A stretch of DNA of 64,000 nt from Mytilinidion resinicola (GCF_010093595.1 NW_022985441.1:372132-436131), one strand, 5' to 3'. Numbered from the stretch's first letter, positions 22,857-35,135 are shown. The notes: generated by a model from the letters alone, not told the origin. Numbers and translations: made by a program.

Positions 22857-25800
22857 ATGAGCCGGCAGGTGAAAAGCATCTTTACAGGATCCTCCGCTGC
22901 CAGCTCCAACCCCACCGAAGCTGAGAACCGCCGCCTGAGCACCCCCGAGTACCAGAAGACCCTCCTCAATCACGCCGATCCACCGCCCTCGACCTCGCAT
23001 CCGAAGAAGCCGTCCATTGTACCCGCCCCTTCATGGCCGCCCTCAAGCACTGCTGAGCAGCCTGCCCGTCGCCGGCCGTCAACGGTATCAGCCCACCCAG
23101 CTGTCCCCGTCTCCGGTGGGCACTTCACCACCCCGTCTGCGCCGGGTCGAAAGCACCCATCGCATCCAGACGACGTCCCTGCGACCCAGACACCCTCGAG
23201 CGAGCCATTGCACAAGCGGCGTCGACTCAATGCCCGCCCACGGTACTCCCTAGACCACTTCAACTTCCCACTTGGTGTCAACGCCAACGACCAGCCGCCG
23301 TCGCCGCTCTTCTTCTCGAACAAGGGCAGGAAGAGGCCCCAGCTCCCGCCTCGATTTTCCAGCGGAGAGGCCGCGGCCAGAATGCTGAGCAACACACGGA
23401 GCGAGGACACGGGCATAAAAACCGTGACGTTGGCGCGGGGAACATTCAGCGGGCTCAGTCCACCAGGAGCAGGCTTCACAAGCGTCCCGAGTGGGGATCA
23501 GGACAGCATTGCAGGCACGTCGTCGCCAGACAGCAACAGTGATAGGAGCGGTCTCCTCCGCATACTCGGTTCAATTGGCATTGTAGAATTGTTAGAGCAA
23601 GATCAACGACCAACTTTTATTGTCGACATCGGAGATGCGCCTTCAACGCCAGGACCATTGCAGATTATCTTCGCCAACTCTGCCCTCCGTTCGGCGCCAG
23701 CTCTAATTGAAGTAGTGACCGGGAAATCGCCAGAGGCTTCGCCATCAACTCCCCTTGCCAGTGCTTCACCACAGTTTCGGGGATGGCTGATAGGCACTGT
23801 CGCACTGGGCGATAGCCCTAATGTTCACCCTCCCCCGGTGGAGCACGGAGGAATGATATGGCAATGTTCGACCATAAGAAAACGACTGCGAGTGGTCAGC
23901 GGCAGCTATTCTTCTTCCTTGTCTCCCAACCTGCCATCTAATAAGCCTCGCAAAGGCAGGACTGTTACTTCTAGCTCTCAAGAACCAATGTCGAGTAGTC
24001 AGGACCCTTCCTCAGGATCTGTAGGCCAGCACACTACTTCTAACGAGGAGCCCCAAGATTATTTTGGTTCCACGGCTGCTCTACCACCCACGGCAGATGA
24101 TCAAGGAATAGAGAGTAATGTCCCAGTAACCACCATTGAACACGCTACGAATGGCATCGACGATATCGTCTTCAATGCAACAGACTGGGGCAATCCCAGC
24201 GGCGGCCCTGAAGTCCCACAAACTCTTGCCGCATTTTCCTCGTTTGCAGAGTCCGTAGCCCGAGCAACATCAGCGATAAATAATGACTCATTATCCAGTG
24301 ACACAAGTAATGTACCTAAAGAGATGGGCTTCTTTGATTGGACCCGTCTCCCTATAACAGACAATCTACCGCGACATATCCAGTTTGCACGAAGTATCGA
24401 TTGGGCGTCTACACCCCTCGGCCCAATCGAATTCTGGTCCTCCGATCTTCGGCAGATGTGTAATCTGATAATGGCCAGTCCACATCCAGCAGCAATGTAT
24501 TGGGGAGATGACCTCGTAGCTATCTACAACGAGGCATACGTGATGTTGGCCGGACAGAAGCATCCAACGCTGATGGGGCAAAGCTACAAGGACGCGTGGG
24601 CTGAGATTTGGGACGAAGTGAGGGATGTGTTTGCGAATGCGAGGCTAACGGGCGAGGCAACAATGAAGGTTCGTTTCTTGTGTGCCTTTTGGAATCAGTC
24701 GCTGATCTTGTTAGGATGATGACTGCCTATTCATCATGCGCAACGAATATCTAGAAGAAACTTACTTTTCCTGGTCGATAATACCAATGGTGGGCGGCGA
24801 TGGCAGCGTCATGGGTTTATATAATCCCGCATTCGAGAAGACGAGGCGCAAAATTGCCGAGAGGCGCATGCTGACATTACGGGAAGTCGGAGAACGCACT
24901 GCAACCGCGCGAGATATGAAGGGATTCTGGCGTCAAGTTCTCGGTGCTCTAGAAATTAACGAACTCGACGCTCCTATGGTTCTGCTGTACTCTGTTTCCG
25001 ACGATTCAGATAGCGATTGCTCGTCTATCCATTCCAGCAGCCTTCTGGGAACGAAAGTCTGCTATTTGGAGGGTGTACTAGGAGTACCCAAAGAACATCC
25101 AGCAGCTCCAGATCACATCGACTTAAAGGAGGGGAACGAAGGGTTCGGGCCCGTCTTCCGCGAAGTTATGAAAACCGACAAGCCGGTATTACTCGATATT
25201 GGAACTGGAGATCTCCCTGCGAATATGATGGAAGGACTAGACTGGCGCGGATTTGGTGATGCTTGCCGACAAGTGGTCGTTTGCCCTATTCATCCCACCA
25301 CTGGCGAATCGATACTTGGGTTTTTAGTCATGGGCGTAAACCCCCGAAGACCGTACGACGATGACTACACCTTGTTTGTCCAGCTTTTGTCCCGACAGCT
25401 GGCGACTTCGCTGGCCTCGGTAGTCTTGTTTGAAGAAGAAATACGGCGAGGGCAAAAGGCGGCGAAGTTGGCCGCAGAGGATCGAATAAACCTTTCGGAA
25501 CAGCTCGCAGCACGGACTCAAGAAGCAAAGGACAGCGAAACAAGATTCACCAGGATGGCAGAATACTCTCCTGCAGGGTTGTTTATTGCAGACTCTGAAG
25601 GCCATATCACGTACTGCAACGACACGTGGTATGAAATTTCTCGTGTGCCTAGGAACACTAATAGCACGGATAGATGGATAGAATCGGTCAAAGAGGAAGA
25701 TCAAGCACTAGTCAGAACTCTCTGGTTAGAATTGGTTGAAGAGACTAGATCGATCAACGTCGAATTCCGATTCAAGGCCTCGTGGGAAGACAGGAACGGC

Positions 25801-27579
25801 AACAAGGGTGATACTTGGGTCCTGTTCAGCGCTTTTCCAGAGGTGCACGCAGCCGGGATGCTCAAGAGTGTCTTCGGTAGCATCACGAACATTAGTCAGC
25901 AGAAGTGGGCTGAGGGATTCCAGAAAAGGAAGATGGAGGAGGCGGTTGAGCTCAAGCGGCAACAAGAGAACTTCATCGACATAACGAGCCATGAGATGCG
26001 CAACCCTCTTAGTGCTATTCTGCAGTGCGCCGACGAGATTTCCAGCTCGCTAGGCGACTTCAAGTCCACAGGAAACACGGGGATCCCAACGGACATTGTA
26101 AACAGCAACATCGACGCAGCTCAGACTATAGCGCTTTGTGCGCAGCATCAGAAAAGGATCGTCGACGACGTGTTGACGCTTTCGAAGCTCGACTCAGCAA
26201 TGCTCATGGTGACCCCCGTGGACTGTCAGCCGTTGACGGTAGTGCAAAAAGCCTTGAAGATGTTTGAAGGAGAGGTCATGACCGCTGACATTTCCATGGA
26301 ATTCGTGATCAGCGAATCCTTCAAGCAACTAGACATAGACTGGGTCAAGCTGGATCCTTCACGAGTTCTCCAAGTTCTCATCAACCTCACCACAAACGCA
26401 ATCAAGTTCACAACCACAGAGTCGAAGCGCACAATCACCGTACGGGTGTCCGCATCACGCGAGAGGCCTTCAGCGAGCGATGACTCCCCCGTCAGTTTCT
26501 TCCCCACACGATCCAAGCGCGCGGATCAGACCAAAGGGGTTGACTGGGGTACTGGAGAAGAAGTATACCTGCAATTCGCCGTTCAAGATACCGGCCGGGG
26601 CCTCAACGAAGCTGAAAAGAAGCTCCTCTTCCAGCGCTTCTCGCAAGCTAGCCCCAGGACCCATGTCCAGTACGGAGGCTCGGGGCTGGGCCTCTTCATA
26701 TCTCGCGAGCTCACCGAGCTTCAAGGCGGCGAGATCGGCGTCGCGTCTGAATCCGGCATCGGCAGCACCTTCGCCTTCTACGTCAAATGCCGCAAGACCT
26801 CGCCGCCCAAGGACCCCACGGAGAACATGCACGTGTCACTCGCGCGCGCTAGCTCTGACGCCCGCGCCAAGGCGCGACAGGAGCACCCCAAGGTCAAAGA
26901 CTTCGCGGCGCCCAAGGGCACGCCCGTGGACAACATGCGGCAGAAGCGGTCCCATCTCACCGTCTTAATTGTCGAAGATAACCTAGGTTTGTTTTCTCCT
27001 CTCCCCCTTCCATATTTCAAATCCCAGCTAAAACATATCCTCCTTCCCCGCCAGTCAACCAACGCGTCCTCCAAAAGCAGCTCAAAAACCAGGGCATCAC
27101 GGTGCACGTTGCCAACCACGGCGGCGAGTGCCTCGACCACCTGCGCAAGTCGCGCTACTGGCACGAAAACGGGCCCGAGGCCGTCGAGCTCGGCGTGCTG
27201 CTCATGGACCAGGAGATGCCGGTTATGGACGGGCTGGAGTGCACGCGCACCATCAGACAGTGGGAGGCGGACGGGAAGCTGCGCAAGCATGTCCCGATTA
27301 TCGCCGTCACGGCGAATGCGCGCAGTGAGCAGATTGCGGCGCTCTTGGATGTGGGCATGGTGAGTTCGCTTCGTCATTTTTCATTGTGAGGAGAGAATAG
27401 CGGCTAAAACGCGTATGTGCGTGCAGGACGACGTCGTCTCCAAACCCTTCCGCATCCCGGAACTCGTACCCAAGATCGAGGAGCTGGGCGCCAAGTACCC
27501 GAATAGCGCGGAACCGTCGCCGCCGCCGCCGGGGGTTGAGGTGCCGAGTCTGCTGCTCCACCCGGCAGCGGCGTTATGA
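22857..27579 (+). CDS. Hybrid histidine kinase, PAS-GAF-PAS type
   Basis: Four exons: 22857-24668, 24715-26986, 27055-27359 and 27427-27579; phases agree and give 1513 residues. I chose the ATG at 22857 because the open frame above it has no ATG. Residues 1-500 are Pro/Ser-rich and disordered. A PAS-like region follows (about 512-650, with MYWGDDLVAIYNEAYVMLAG), then a GAF-like region (about 678-845) and a second PAS (about 883-997, YSPAGLFIADSEGHITYCND). The kinase core has the H box DITSHEMRNPLSAI (His 1030), N box INLTTNAIKFT, G1 DTGRGL and G2 GGSGLGLFISREL. The C-terminal receiver (about 1353-1490) has VLLMDQEMPVMDG with phospho-acceptor Asp 1413 and the Lys of VSKPFR. All key residues are present, so it should feed a His-Asp phosphorelay (HPt, then response regulators). 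No transmembrane segment is seen, so it is likely a cytosolic sensor. The stimulus is unknown. Confidence 0.92.
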
Positions 27580-28826
27580 CCAAGGCGTTTCGAAGATGCA
27601 TTTTACTTCACTTTGACAGGGCCCTGTTGCGGAATCTCTCTTCCTCGAGTCTTTTGATCACAGCAGCGCTGTACGGGCAAGCGTCCGCGGGGGCGTTCTC
27701 GGACACTCACCTAATAGGCTTTTACGTTTTGCCAGTTAGCGAGGCCAAGGCCGTCAGCTAAACATTTTCCAACTTCTCCCCTTTTCTTTGTGTCCATCGA
27801 CTTCTCTCAGGGCGTCCCAATCTCGGCGTTTTTTCGCTTTTTCTTTGAAGCATGTGACATCTATGTTTCAGCGACTATATACACGCATTGGGCCGGCTTT
27901 TAATCTCAAATCGGGTTCTTCAATGGCGTTTCCGGGGGGCCAGGGGGGGGGGGGGGGTGAGCTATACGGCTGGCTTCTGTGGTGGTTCAGTGTGGATGCG
28001 AGAGAGAGGGGGAAGGGAATTTGTCAGGGTTGTAGAATAGGGGCGAGGGAGGCTGTGGGGTTGGGAGACTGAGATTGGAGTAGAGGAGTGAGAGTAGGAG
28101 TAGAGAAGATGTTAGATGAATGATAAATGGGCGAACAAGCTCGTTTCTGATCATGGTCATTGACTTGTGGGGTTGGCGGCAGAGGGGTGCGATGTGAAGT
28201 CGTGGGTTTGGAATAGGAAAGGGGTTGTAGAGGGAAGGGGGGGTGGCTTCGTGAGGGTAGTTGAAGGGAGTGGTTGAGCTGGTGAGTGTATGACTAGTGT
28301 CGGCGGTGTGAGTGTTGAGTCGATGCTTGGCCTGGTATGTCTGAGTATTCCTCTCTTCTCGTGGCGTATTTGGTCGCATACGCATCATGGTTTGGACTCT
28401 AGGCTTTTGGAAGGAAAGGTATGATTTCATCTACCTAGGGGCATCTCCCTTTCATACCATCACGATCATTTTGCCTGCCTTCTTGGGGCCTGGGGCAGTT
28501 CCGCAAAGTCGGTGCTCTGGGCCGTGGGCGCTTTGGCTATCGGCACTCTGGGATCCGTAAAGCACACAATCATAAGCCAGCCGCTCCTTTGCCCATCGAA
28601 TGCTATTGCCATTGGAAGTATACATGAAGAGCCTCCAACGGCTCCCGCTTCCCAGGCCCAGCCATAGCTTGTCAACAAAAAAGCAAAGAGAGGGAGAAAG
28701 GAAGGGGTATCTTGCTCTCGCTCGCTATGCCGGCTCTATGATGTTGAAACGGAAACAGAGCAAAGGAAGCCCGGATCAGGGAAGGAGCAACATGCATACC
28801 CGAGGTAGCCAAAGTCGGGTCCAATT
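27580..28826. other. Intergenic with G-rich tract
   Basis: About 1.2 kb between the 3' ends of two convergent genes. It contains a 15-base G run (27943-27957) preceded by a 6-base G run, and a strongly purine-biased plus strand from about 27960 to 28350. The 147-codon minus frame at 27987-28430 is only the Pro/Ser/Leu reading of that biased tract. Confidence 0.6.
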
Positions 28827-30553
28827 CTAGCAAGCGAAAAGTTTTTCGAACTTTGCGCGCAACCACTCTTCTTCCGCCTCGACATACCCTTCCGTGCCCA
28901 GTCGCAGGATATGCTCATCCTTGCGGGTGCGAGGGATGAGGTACTCCAGGATCTTGAAAAGAACTTCTTCCATAAGCTTCCCATCGCCGATGGCGAACTC
29001 GATCGCGCTGAAGAAGTGACTCTTGGGTGTGTAGCGCCACGCGTCGCTATCTGCTCCGCAAGCTTCCTTCATGTACCTAGCGTAGTCCTCGCGGTAGCTG
29101 GCGAGGTGGGATGGCGACATGACATTTTTCGCTGGCCACTCGTACATCACTCGCCAGTCGGCGCTGAGGAAGTTCGGGTAGCAGGGCCATCCGAGATAGA
29201 TAGGGAGAGTTTCAGCTCGGTCCCAGTCGATGAAGGCAGTGACTGTGCCATCATCAGCAACAAGAGTATTCTGCCAGTCAAAATCTGGGAACTGGTCAGC
29301 GTCTTCACAATCATGGCAAAATTCAGATCGCATTTGTGCACGAAAGGTAGCAAGTAAGGAACAGGATGTGAACATACCTGGTGGAGCGAGGACAAAGGGC
29401 TCAGGGGAGGAAGGATCGGCCTTCGCGAACGGAAAGTAGTCAAACATCATAGCGTAGAGCATGTACATGCCCTTGTGCTCGTGATGCTTTTGGGCGGAGG
29501 CTCCTTTCTTGTCCTTGGCGCACGTCTCCTTCCACCACTGATCGAGCCGGTATCGTAGCCACTCCTGAGATGTCGCGTAGGGAGGAGTGATTGCGTCGTG
29601 CTTATGCGTTCCGGTTTTGTCTGGGAGCCAGCCAAAGTTGCGGTTGTAAGATTCGCCGACGTATGGAGTTGAAATGCGCTTTTCCAAAGATATCGGGAAG
29701 CCGTCTGGAAAATGCAGAGTGCCCATCTTGTCAAACTTGAGATGGCGTAGTGCACTCACACCCTCCGCCAGTGTCTTCAAGATATGCTGTCGCTTTGCTT
29801 CAAGCCCAGCTGGTGTCAGCCCCTCGTCTTCAAACCAGACATGGCTGGCATCTCGTCCGTCGACTGCCGTCATGATCATGTATGGCGCCTTCATAGCGTT
29901 CTTTAGGGTGTTGTTTACATGCAGCATGTCAGGTATCCGCATCTGACTGTTCTCGCGGATATATCGGACGGTGCACGCTTGCGACAGGAAATTCTTCGCA
30001 TGCATCTCGCTCCAGTTGGGGCCCTGTAGATTGAATCGTATCAACGAGATATCGTCCATGGTTGGGGTGCCAAAGCAGGGAAACACATAACAGGAAAGTG
30101 CGGTTTTATACGATATCAAACAATGGAACGAGAACTTCGATGACAATGAGTTGCAGTACCACTTACCCATCCGCAAGCTGGTATGCGCACACAGACGTCC
30201 CATCCATCGCTGTATCGGATAATCAAGGCGCGGTTGTTGAAGCCCTCAGCATGAATTTTGACAGTTGCAGTGATGTCGCCAGGCTCGGCGATCGGAAATT
30301 TCTCATCTGTATCATCCAGCTCAGGGTAGAGGCGTCGCCGGTAGGCAAGCGCAACCTCGAGAGCAGCTTCGTCAGGGATAGTGAGGATAGGGCCCCACTT
30401 GAGCGCGTCGAACTCGCGGTCTTTGTAGGAATGGCCGAGATCGAGGGCAAGAGAAGACTCAGATCGGTCGTCTCCAAAGTACAGGGAACGGTGGAACACT
30501 CTCTTGGTCAGGCTCACGAGGTTGTCGAACGAGGATGGCCGCGTAGGACCCAT
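28827..30553 (-). CDS. APH-like phosphotransferase family protein
   Basis: Three exons: 30553-30167, 30023-29378 and 29284-28827, with 143-bp and 93-bp introns and matching phases; 496 residues. It belongs to the large fungal aminoglycoside-phosphotransferase-like kinase group. Visible parts are the nucleotide-lobe strand RYSDGWDVCVRIPACGWG, the hinge-like APYMIMTAVDGR, the catalytic loop PPDFDWQN (residues 343-350) and the metal-binding AFIDWDRAETLP. The usual His of the HxD catalytic loop is Pro here, while the Asp (345) and Asn (350) remain. Exon 3 begins exactly in this loop, and its acceptor is fixed by restoring it. Substrate is unknown; antibiotic resistance should not be assumed. A paralog lies at 37370-38941. 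The ATG at 30553 is the first in frame. Confidence 0.85.
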
Positions 30554-31417
30554 CTCTGGGCTGGTGAGCAAAGGGGAGCCGCGTGGCAGATGAAGCAGAG
30601 AAGGAGCAGATGGAGAATTGAAGAAGTTTGAAGAGAGAAGAGAGGAAGCCGAGTGTTTGATGTGTGGAGGAGAGGGTGACGCGGCAATGGGAGGTGCGTT
30701 GCTTGAGTGAGGCAGGCGCGCTAGTTGTTGACCTCTTCAGACCACTGACTCTGCTGCTCCTTATCAACCACCTTATCGAAGAGCGCATAGAAGCGGTAAG
30801 CATATCAGTATGCCGACTATGGCACGGTGATGGATAGAATCAGCAGCATTTCTAGCTGAGATGCCGAGTGTCTGAGACTTTCCGAGGTTTCATCACTCAC
30901 CGACACCGAGCTTTGAGAATCAGGCCCCCATCCTTAGGTATTCCGTTTGACTTGGCTAGCCAGCACTGTAGTACCTCAGAATGTGTCGTGAGTTGTACAG
31001 ATTCCTAGCTTGTCGAGGCTGGTACCCGTTCCTGTACTGCGTCACGCCTTGCCTTCTGCCTTACCAGAAAAGATGGCAAAGAACACTATAGATGCCTCTC
31101 TATAGCAGTTGTACCATTTCTCTGCAGCGTAGTACGTCAGGGATTACCCAAGACCATGGAGCCTTATTTTTATAACCACATGTCGGTGGTTTGCTTTCGA
31201 AGCTAAGGAGAGACCTATGAAATTGATACAGACCGTCGTGGGTAACTGCCCTGGTTTGCTTCCTCGTCGAGATCGCACCCTTGATCTCGCCTAATTTTCC
31301 AAGAGATCTCTAAATTAGATTGCTTTCTTGCCAATCAGATCATACGCTGCCGGCAATGAGCACGCAAAAATACAACGCCCAAAAGTCTCTTCTACGCTCC
31401 AACGACTACCTGGGCAC
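30554..31417. other. Intergenic, no supported gene
   Basis: About 860 bp between the APH-like gene start and the TDG-like gene end. No recognisable frame, RNA or repeat is seen. Confidence 0.5.
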
Positions 31418-32416
31418 TCAGTCACCATCATTCCCCTTCGCCAACAACCCGCCCTCCGTCCCCCCCATCTTCCTCAGATACTGCCTCTCCCCCTCTCTCA
31501 CACTCTCCGGCTTGAACCCCCTCTCCTCCCTCCTCTTCTGCACCCACTCCCCAAACGGTCTCCAGATCGCCTCCTTCTCCGCCGGCTTCAAGCTCGCCGC
31601 CAGCCCACTCGTCGTCGTCGCCACAAACACCCTCGCGCCGGCCCACGCGCCCCCATCCTCCGCCTCCCCACAAATTCCCATATTCTCCCGCTCCGCCTGC
31701 CACCCGTACGCAAACTCCTCCTTCTTAAACCCCCGCCCATACCGCCACCGCCACACCCCCTCCCAAATCCCCTTGCCCACGATGCACACCGCCTCCGGCC
31801 TGTACCGCCGGAACTTCTCCTCCAGGATCTTCGTCCCCGCGGCGATCTCTTCTTTGCTCAGCTCCGCCGCGTCTTTGCTCGGCCGCGCCACGATGTTCGT
31901 GTTGCCCATGCAGTATTCCGCGGGCAGGGAGCGGTCTTCGGAGGGCGACAGTCGCCGCGGGGTGAGCCCCGAGCTGTGCAGCAGCTTCCAGAAGTGGTTC
32001 GAGGGGTGCGCGTAGGCGTGCCCGGCCGTCGCGGTTTGCACGCCCGGGTTGGTGCCGACGAAGACGCAGATGAGGTTGGGTTCGAGGATGTCGGTCAAGG
32101 GCGTGAGGTGCGAGTATTTGGAGGGCGCGGCGTATTTGCTGCTTTGGCGGCGCTTTTTGGAGGGTTTTGGGGAAGTTGTAGTGGAGGCATCGTCGGCGGG
32201 TGGGAGGACGCGTTTGGGGAGGCGGCGGGGGGTTGGCGTCGCTTTGCTGGGGAATGTTTGGAGAGTCGAGCTTGACGCGTAGGAGAATTGTTGGAGACGG
32301 CCGTTGAAGGTTGGTGGTGGAGCTTGGGGCTCGGAGTCTGACGGTGGGTCGAGGGATGTCGTTGGATCGGGCGCAGCTTCTTTGGCGGCGACTTTGACGG
32401 ATCGTGTTCGTGCCAT
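31418..32416 (-). CDS. G/T(U)-mismatch DNA glycosylase, TDG/MUG type
   Basis: Single exon of 332 residues. Residues 1-100 are a basic, Pro/Ser-rich tail with a KKRR cluster, likely for nuclear import and DNA contact. The glycosylase domain (about 100-300) has the active-site motif GTNPG with catalytic Asn 123, followed by GHAYAHPSNHFWKLLHSSGL and GNTNIVARPSKDAAELS, and the minor-groove loop region VATTTSGLAA where bacterial MUG has NPSGLS. Family enzymes remove uracil, thymine or related bases from mispairs and start base excision repair. A long plus-strand open frame (31328-32275) is its antisense shadow, caused by high GC at third positions. The ATG at 32416 is the only sensible start. Confidence 0.92.
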   Translation of the reverse strand: MARTRSVKVAAKEAAPDPTTSLDPPSDSEPQAPPPTFNGRLQQFSYASSSTLQTFPSKATPTPRRLPKRVLPPADDASTTTSPKPSKKRRQSSKYAAPSKYSHLTPLTDILEPNLICVFVGTNPGVQTATAGHAYAHPSNHFWKLLHSSGLTPRRLSPSEDRSLPAEYCMGNTNIVARPSKDAAELSKEEIAAGTKILEEKFRRYRPEAVCIVGKGIWEGVWRWRYGRGFKKEEFAYGWQAERENMGICGEAEDGGAWAGARVFVATTTSGLAASLKPAEKEAIWRPFGEWVQKRREERGFKPESVREGERQYLRKMGGTEGGLLAKGNDGD

Positions 32417-32616
32417 TGTGAGGCTTGACTTGAGAATTTAATTCAGATGTGTGTGATGCTGATTGATACAAGGGATCTGCTCTATTTTAACAACTGGGGA
32501 AGAGGTTTTCAGCTCGCAGCCTGGGGTGGCGCAAAGAGGCGCATAACGTGACATCGTATTCTCGCGTTTCTTCGCGTTCCGATGTTAGCGTGTCTGCCCG
32601 GCGAGGTCTAGACAGT
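32417..32616. promoter_or_regulatory. Upstream region of the TDG-like gene
   Basis: The 200 bp between the TDG-like start codon and the family A MITE presumably holds the promoter; the MITE inserted directly upstream. No specific element is recognised. Confidence 0.35.
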
Positions 32617-32846
32617 CACGCTGGGCATGGAAAAGGTGGCACACTAATTCTAGAAAAAGCTGTCTCGTGTGTACACCTGTCTGCCACTGCTTGGGTTGCT
32701 TCAATGTGTTTTCAGAAATCTAAAGAAGATAGAAGCTCTTTGCCTTGAGCTATGTGGAAACTTGTTGAAGCACTTCATGTAGTGGCAAGCGGGTGTACAC
32801 ACGGGTAGAGTACTTGATGAGTGTGCCACTTTTTCCCTGCCCAGCG
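32617..32846. mobile_element. Family A foldback MITE, copy A1
   Basis: 230 bp with near-perfect termini CACGCTGGGCATGGAAAA and the inverse at the right end, flanked by the direct repeat ACAGT on both sides (a 5-bp target-site duplication). The two halves are inverted copies over about 100 bp, leaving a short central loop, so the transcript or single strand would fold into a long hairpin. Further copies are at 35136-35368 and 44668-44887. There is no coding capacity. Confidence 0.92.
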
Positions 32847-33029
32847 TGACAGTTTCTGTGCGTGGAATGCTCGTGTTATTAAGGCGCTTTTGTGCGTTCA
32901 TGCAGAAATCGATCAATTGCATAACTATATTTCAAAAGTCTAGCAAAGCGCAAGATGTGGTTCTACAGATGAAACTATTTCAGATAAACTACCTACGCAT
33001 GAGAGGTCAAAATGAGAGATAAAGCCATA

Positions 33030-34208
33030 TCAGAAACTCCAGAGATCGAAGAATTCACGAGTGTTGATGTTGTGAAAGGCCTGCATACGTTCTGCTATCC
33101 CTCCAGGCGAATCTGGCCTGCCATGTCCATACACCTGATCTTTTCCAAATTTGAATCGCAGCTCCTTATCTTTCGACTTCTCTTTCTCTGCAGCTTCGTC
33201 CCATTCCGAAAGCAGTCTTCCTCGTGTTTGCTCTGTCATGCGTCCATTTCTTCTTCTTTCCTTCCAAATGGAATTTCCAACAATCAGGGTGGTAATCATC
33301 AACCTCCCGAGTGTCGCGAATCACCACAGTGACCTCTCGAGTGGAAGGCGTTGCAGACGCAGAACTCCAAAGAGGGCATATCCCGACGCTTGGACAGCTG
33401 GGTGCCGATTGATGTTGTATATGGGCCTCCCGATTTGGTATAGTGCCATGTCCAAATGTACTACTCGTAATCCAGGTATCGACTTGACGAGATTTGGAGT
33501 GATGTGATCATTCCATTCCTCTAGAGTCGTTCTGCACGGAATATCGAAATGAAGCGCACGGAGTTCCCGTCGTTGTTGTGTTAAAAGACTAGCTAAGAAT
33601 AGAGATAGTGATGGTCCGCACTTCGCCGCAAAGACGTTTGAGTTGAAAGGTAAAAGTGCGGTCTCATAGTAGACTTGAGTGCACACTCGAAGCAGACCCA
33701 GGTGTAAAGGTTGATGACGGTGGACACGACGTAGCTTTTGCCGTTCTCTTCCGAGACGAGTGAGAGATGGCGTGCAATTGTCGTGCCGGTCAGCGAACGG
33801 CGGGATATCATCATCTGTACGGATGTCCAAGGGCACCTTGGACTGGGCATATGCCTCGTCTTCGGATATAGTGGAAATGCAAGGATAGAGCTGCACTTTC
33901 CCATCCTCGCGATGGATGTGAATTAGAGCCCCGCCGAGGACAAACTCGAAGCTGTGACGACGTAGCTCAGCGGGTAAGCGCAAAAGCGGCGATTCGCTGA
34001 CGATTCTCTCACGGCTGTAGCTGAAGTCAGCATTGCACCTCAGATGAGACGAATCCCAAACAGTGCGGACATATGTGAGAATGAGCCGAGCTTACAGTTC
34101 CCTAGAAGCAGCATTGGGACGTCGAAGAGGCAAGAGGCGACGTGGTTTAGGTTTTTGACGTTTGGGGGCAGCTCCTGCAGAACGCAAGGACCGCTTTTTG
34201 GGCGGCAT
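33030..34208 (-). pseudogene. DUF7730-like gene broken by two small indels
   Basis: Exon 1 (34208-34096) encodes a basic start MPPKKRSLRSAGAAPKRQKP; a 75-bp intron (GTAAGC..TTCAG) leads to exon 2 from 34020. Exon 2 has the family features LRLPAELRRHSFEFVLGG, ALIHIHRED and LLRVCTQVYYETALLPFNSN. Near 33330, after RLPLE, the frame runs into a TGA (33321). The conserved continuation VTVVIRDTREVDDYHPDCW lies in another frame for about 130 bp. The end (SKDKELRFKFGKDQVYG to a stop at 33030) returns to the original frame. Two compensating indels explain this; an intron does not, since no good donor exists. It is either a recent pseudogene or assembly error. The family's function is unknown. Confidence 0.72.
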
Positions 34209-35135
34209 AGAAACTTCCAGTAGCGTACAAAAAGAACTTGCGGGAATGTTTGCGAGCTGCTTTGCAATAGCTATATTGCCGGTGAAGAACTGAATTGATG
34301 AAGAAGTCAACAGGTTGGTGGACGATGCTTATTCTATTGACACGAAATAGAGGATCTGGATAATACACCCGTTTTGTCGCCATCGCTATTCCAGTGACAG
34401 GTCATAAGTCTGTGCACACGCATTTACCACTCGGGCTGTTTGGGGAATTCCACAAATCCAGGCACGATGTCAAGTTTCAAGCAGTGCAAATTAAACTGCC
34501 TCTTGACTTCCTGGCTACTTACCAGCTGGGCCGCTCCTCACAGTGGTGTCGAGTGAGCAAGATTAGAGCCAAGCAGTGATAAATCCCGTGTGCCCAGACC
34601 TCTGGCCTAGTACTGTCACCTGTGCATGGACACCACATCCCCTCATCATCACCACTTCACCCCATCGCGACCAACGAGCGACGCGTCGAACAAACAACGC
34701 GAACTTCACATAATTCTCGCAATATTCACTTACACGAGGCTCCCCAACAATACATTGCAGTGTCCCTCGACCTTCTATGCCCTTAGTCGTCGTTGCAGGC
34801 GGCCGTTCAACAGCTTCTTTCTCGATAGCGATACTTACCTTCATTGTCCCTCTGCTATCACCATCCGCTAGTCAAGTCTATATAACTTATAACGTTGGCA
34901 TACGGCCGTCAACGCAGCGGCTCTTTCGGTATCGAAATGTCGGTCACGCTAGCGTTCAACTCACTCGACAGGAACCAGAGTCCCATAGTCATCAGTACGT
35001 ATATGTAATTTTACGTGTACCTAATTCCCCAGCTCTACAAATACGTCTAACCATCATACAGCTTGCCACGAGACAGATAAACTCCGCATAGCAGAGCGCC
35101 AAGTTGTGAACCAAGCTGGCTTCAGCGCTGCATGG
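34209..35135. other. Intergenic, no supported gene
   Basis: About 930 bp between the broken DUF7730-like gene and MITE A2. Only short, overlapping frames (60-104 codons) without domains. Confidence 0.5.

Noticed and set aside
18023..27579. MFS transporter near a signalling kinase as a biosynthetic cluster
   Set aside because: No polyketide synthase, peptide synthetase, terpene synthase or tailoring enzyme set lies nearby, and the only P450 is 15 kb away and broken.
31328..32275. 315-codon plus-strand open frame
   Set aside because: It is antisense to the TDG-like glycosylase and is an Arg/Pro-rich reading of GC-rich third positions.
33960..34020. tRNA-like D-arm sequence GTAGCTCAGCGGGTAAGCGC
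   Set aside because: It lies inside exon 2 of the DUF7730-like gene, where it encodes the conserved LRLPAELRR (minus strand). No anticodon arm, T-arm or acceptor stem can be formed around it.
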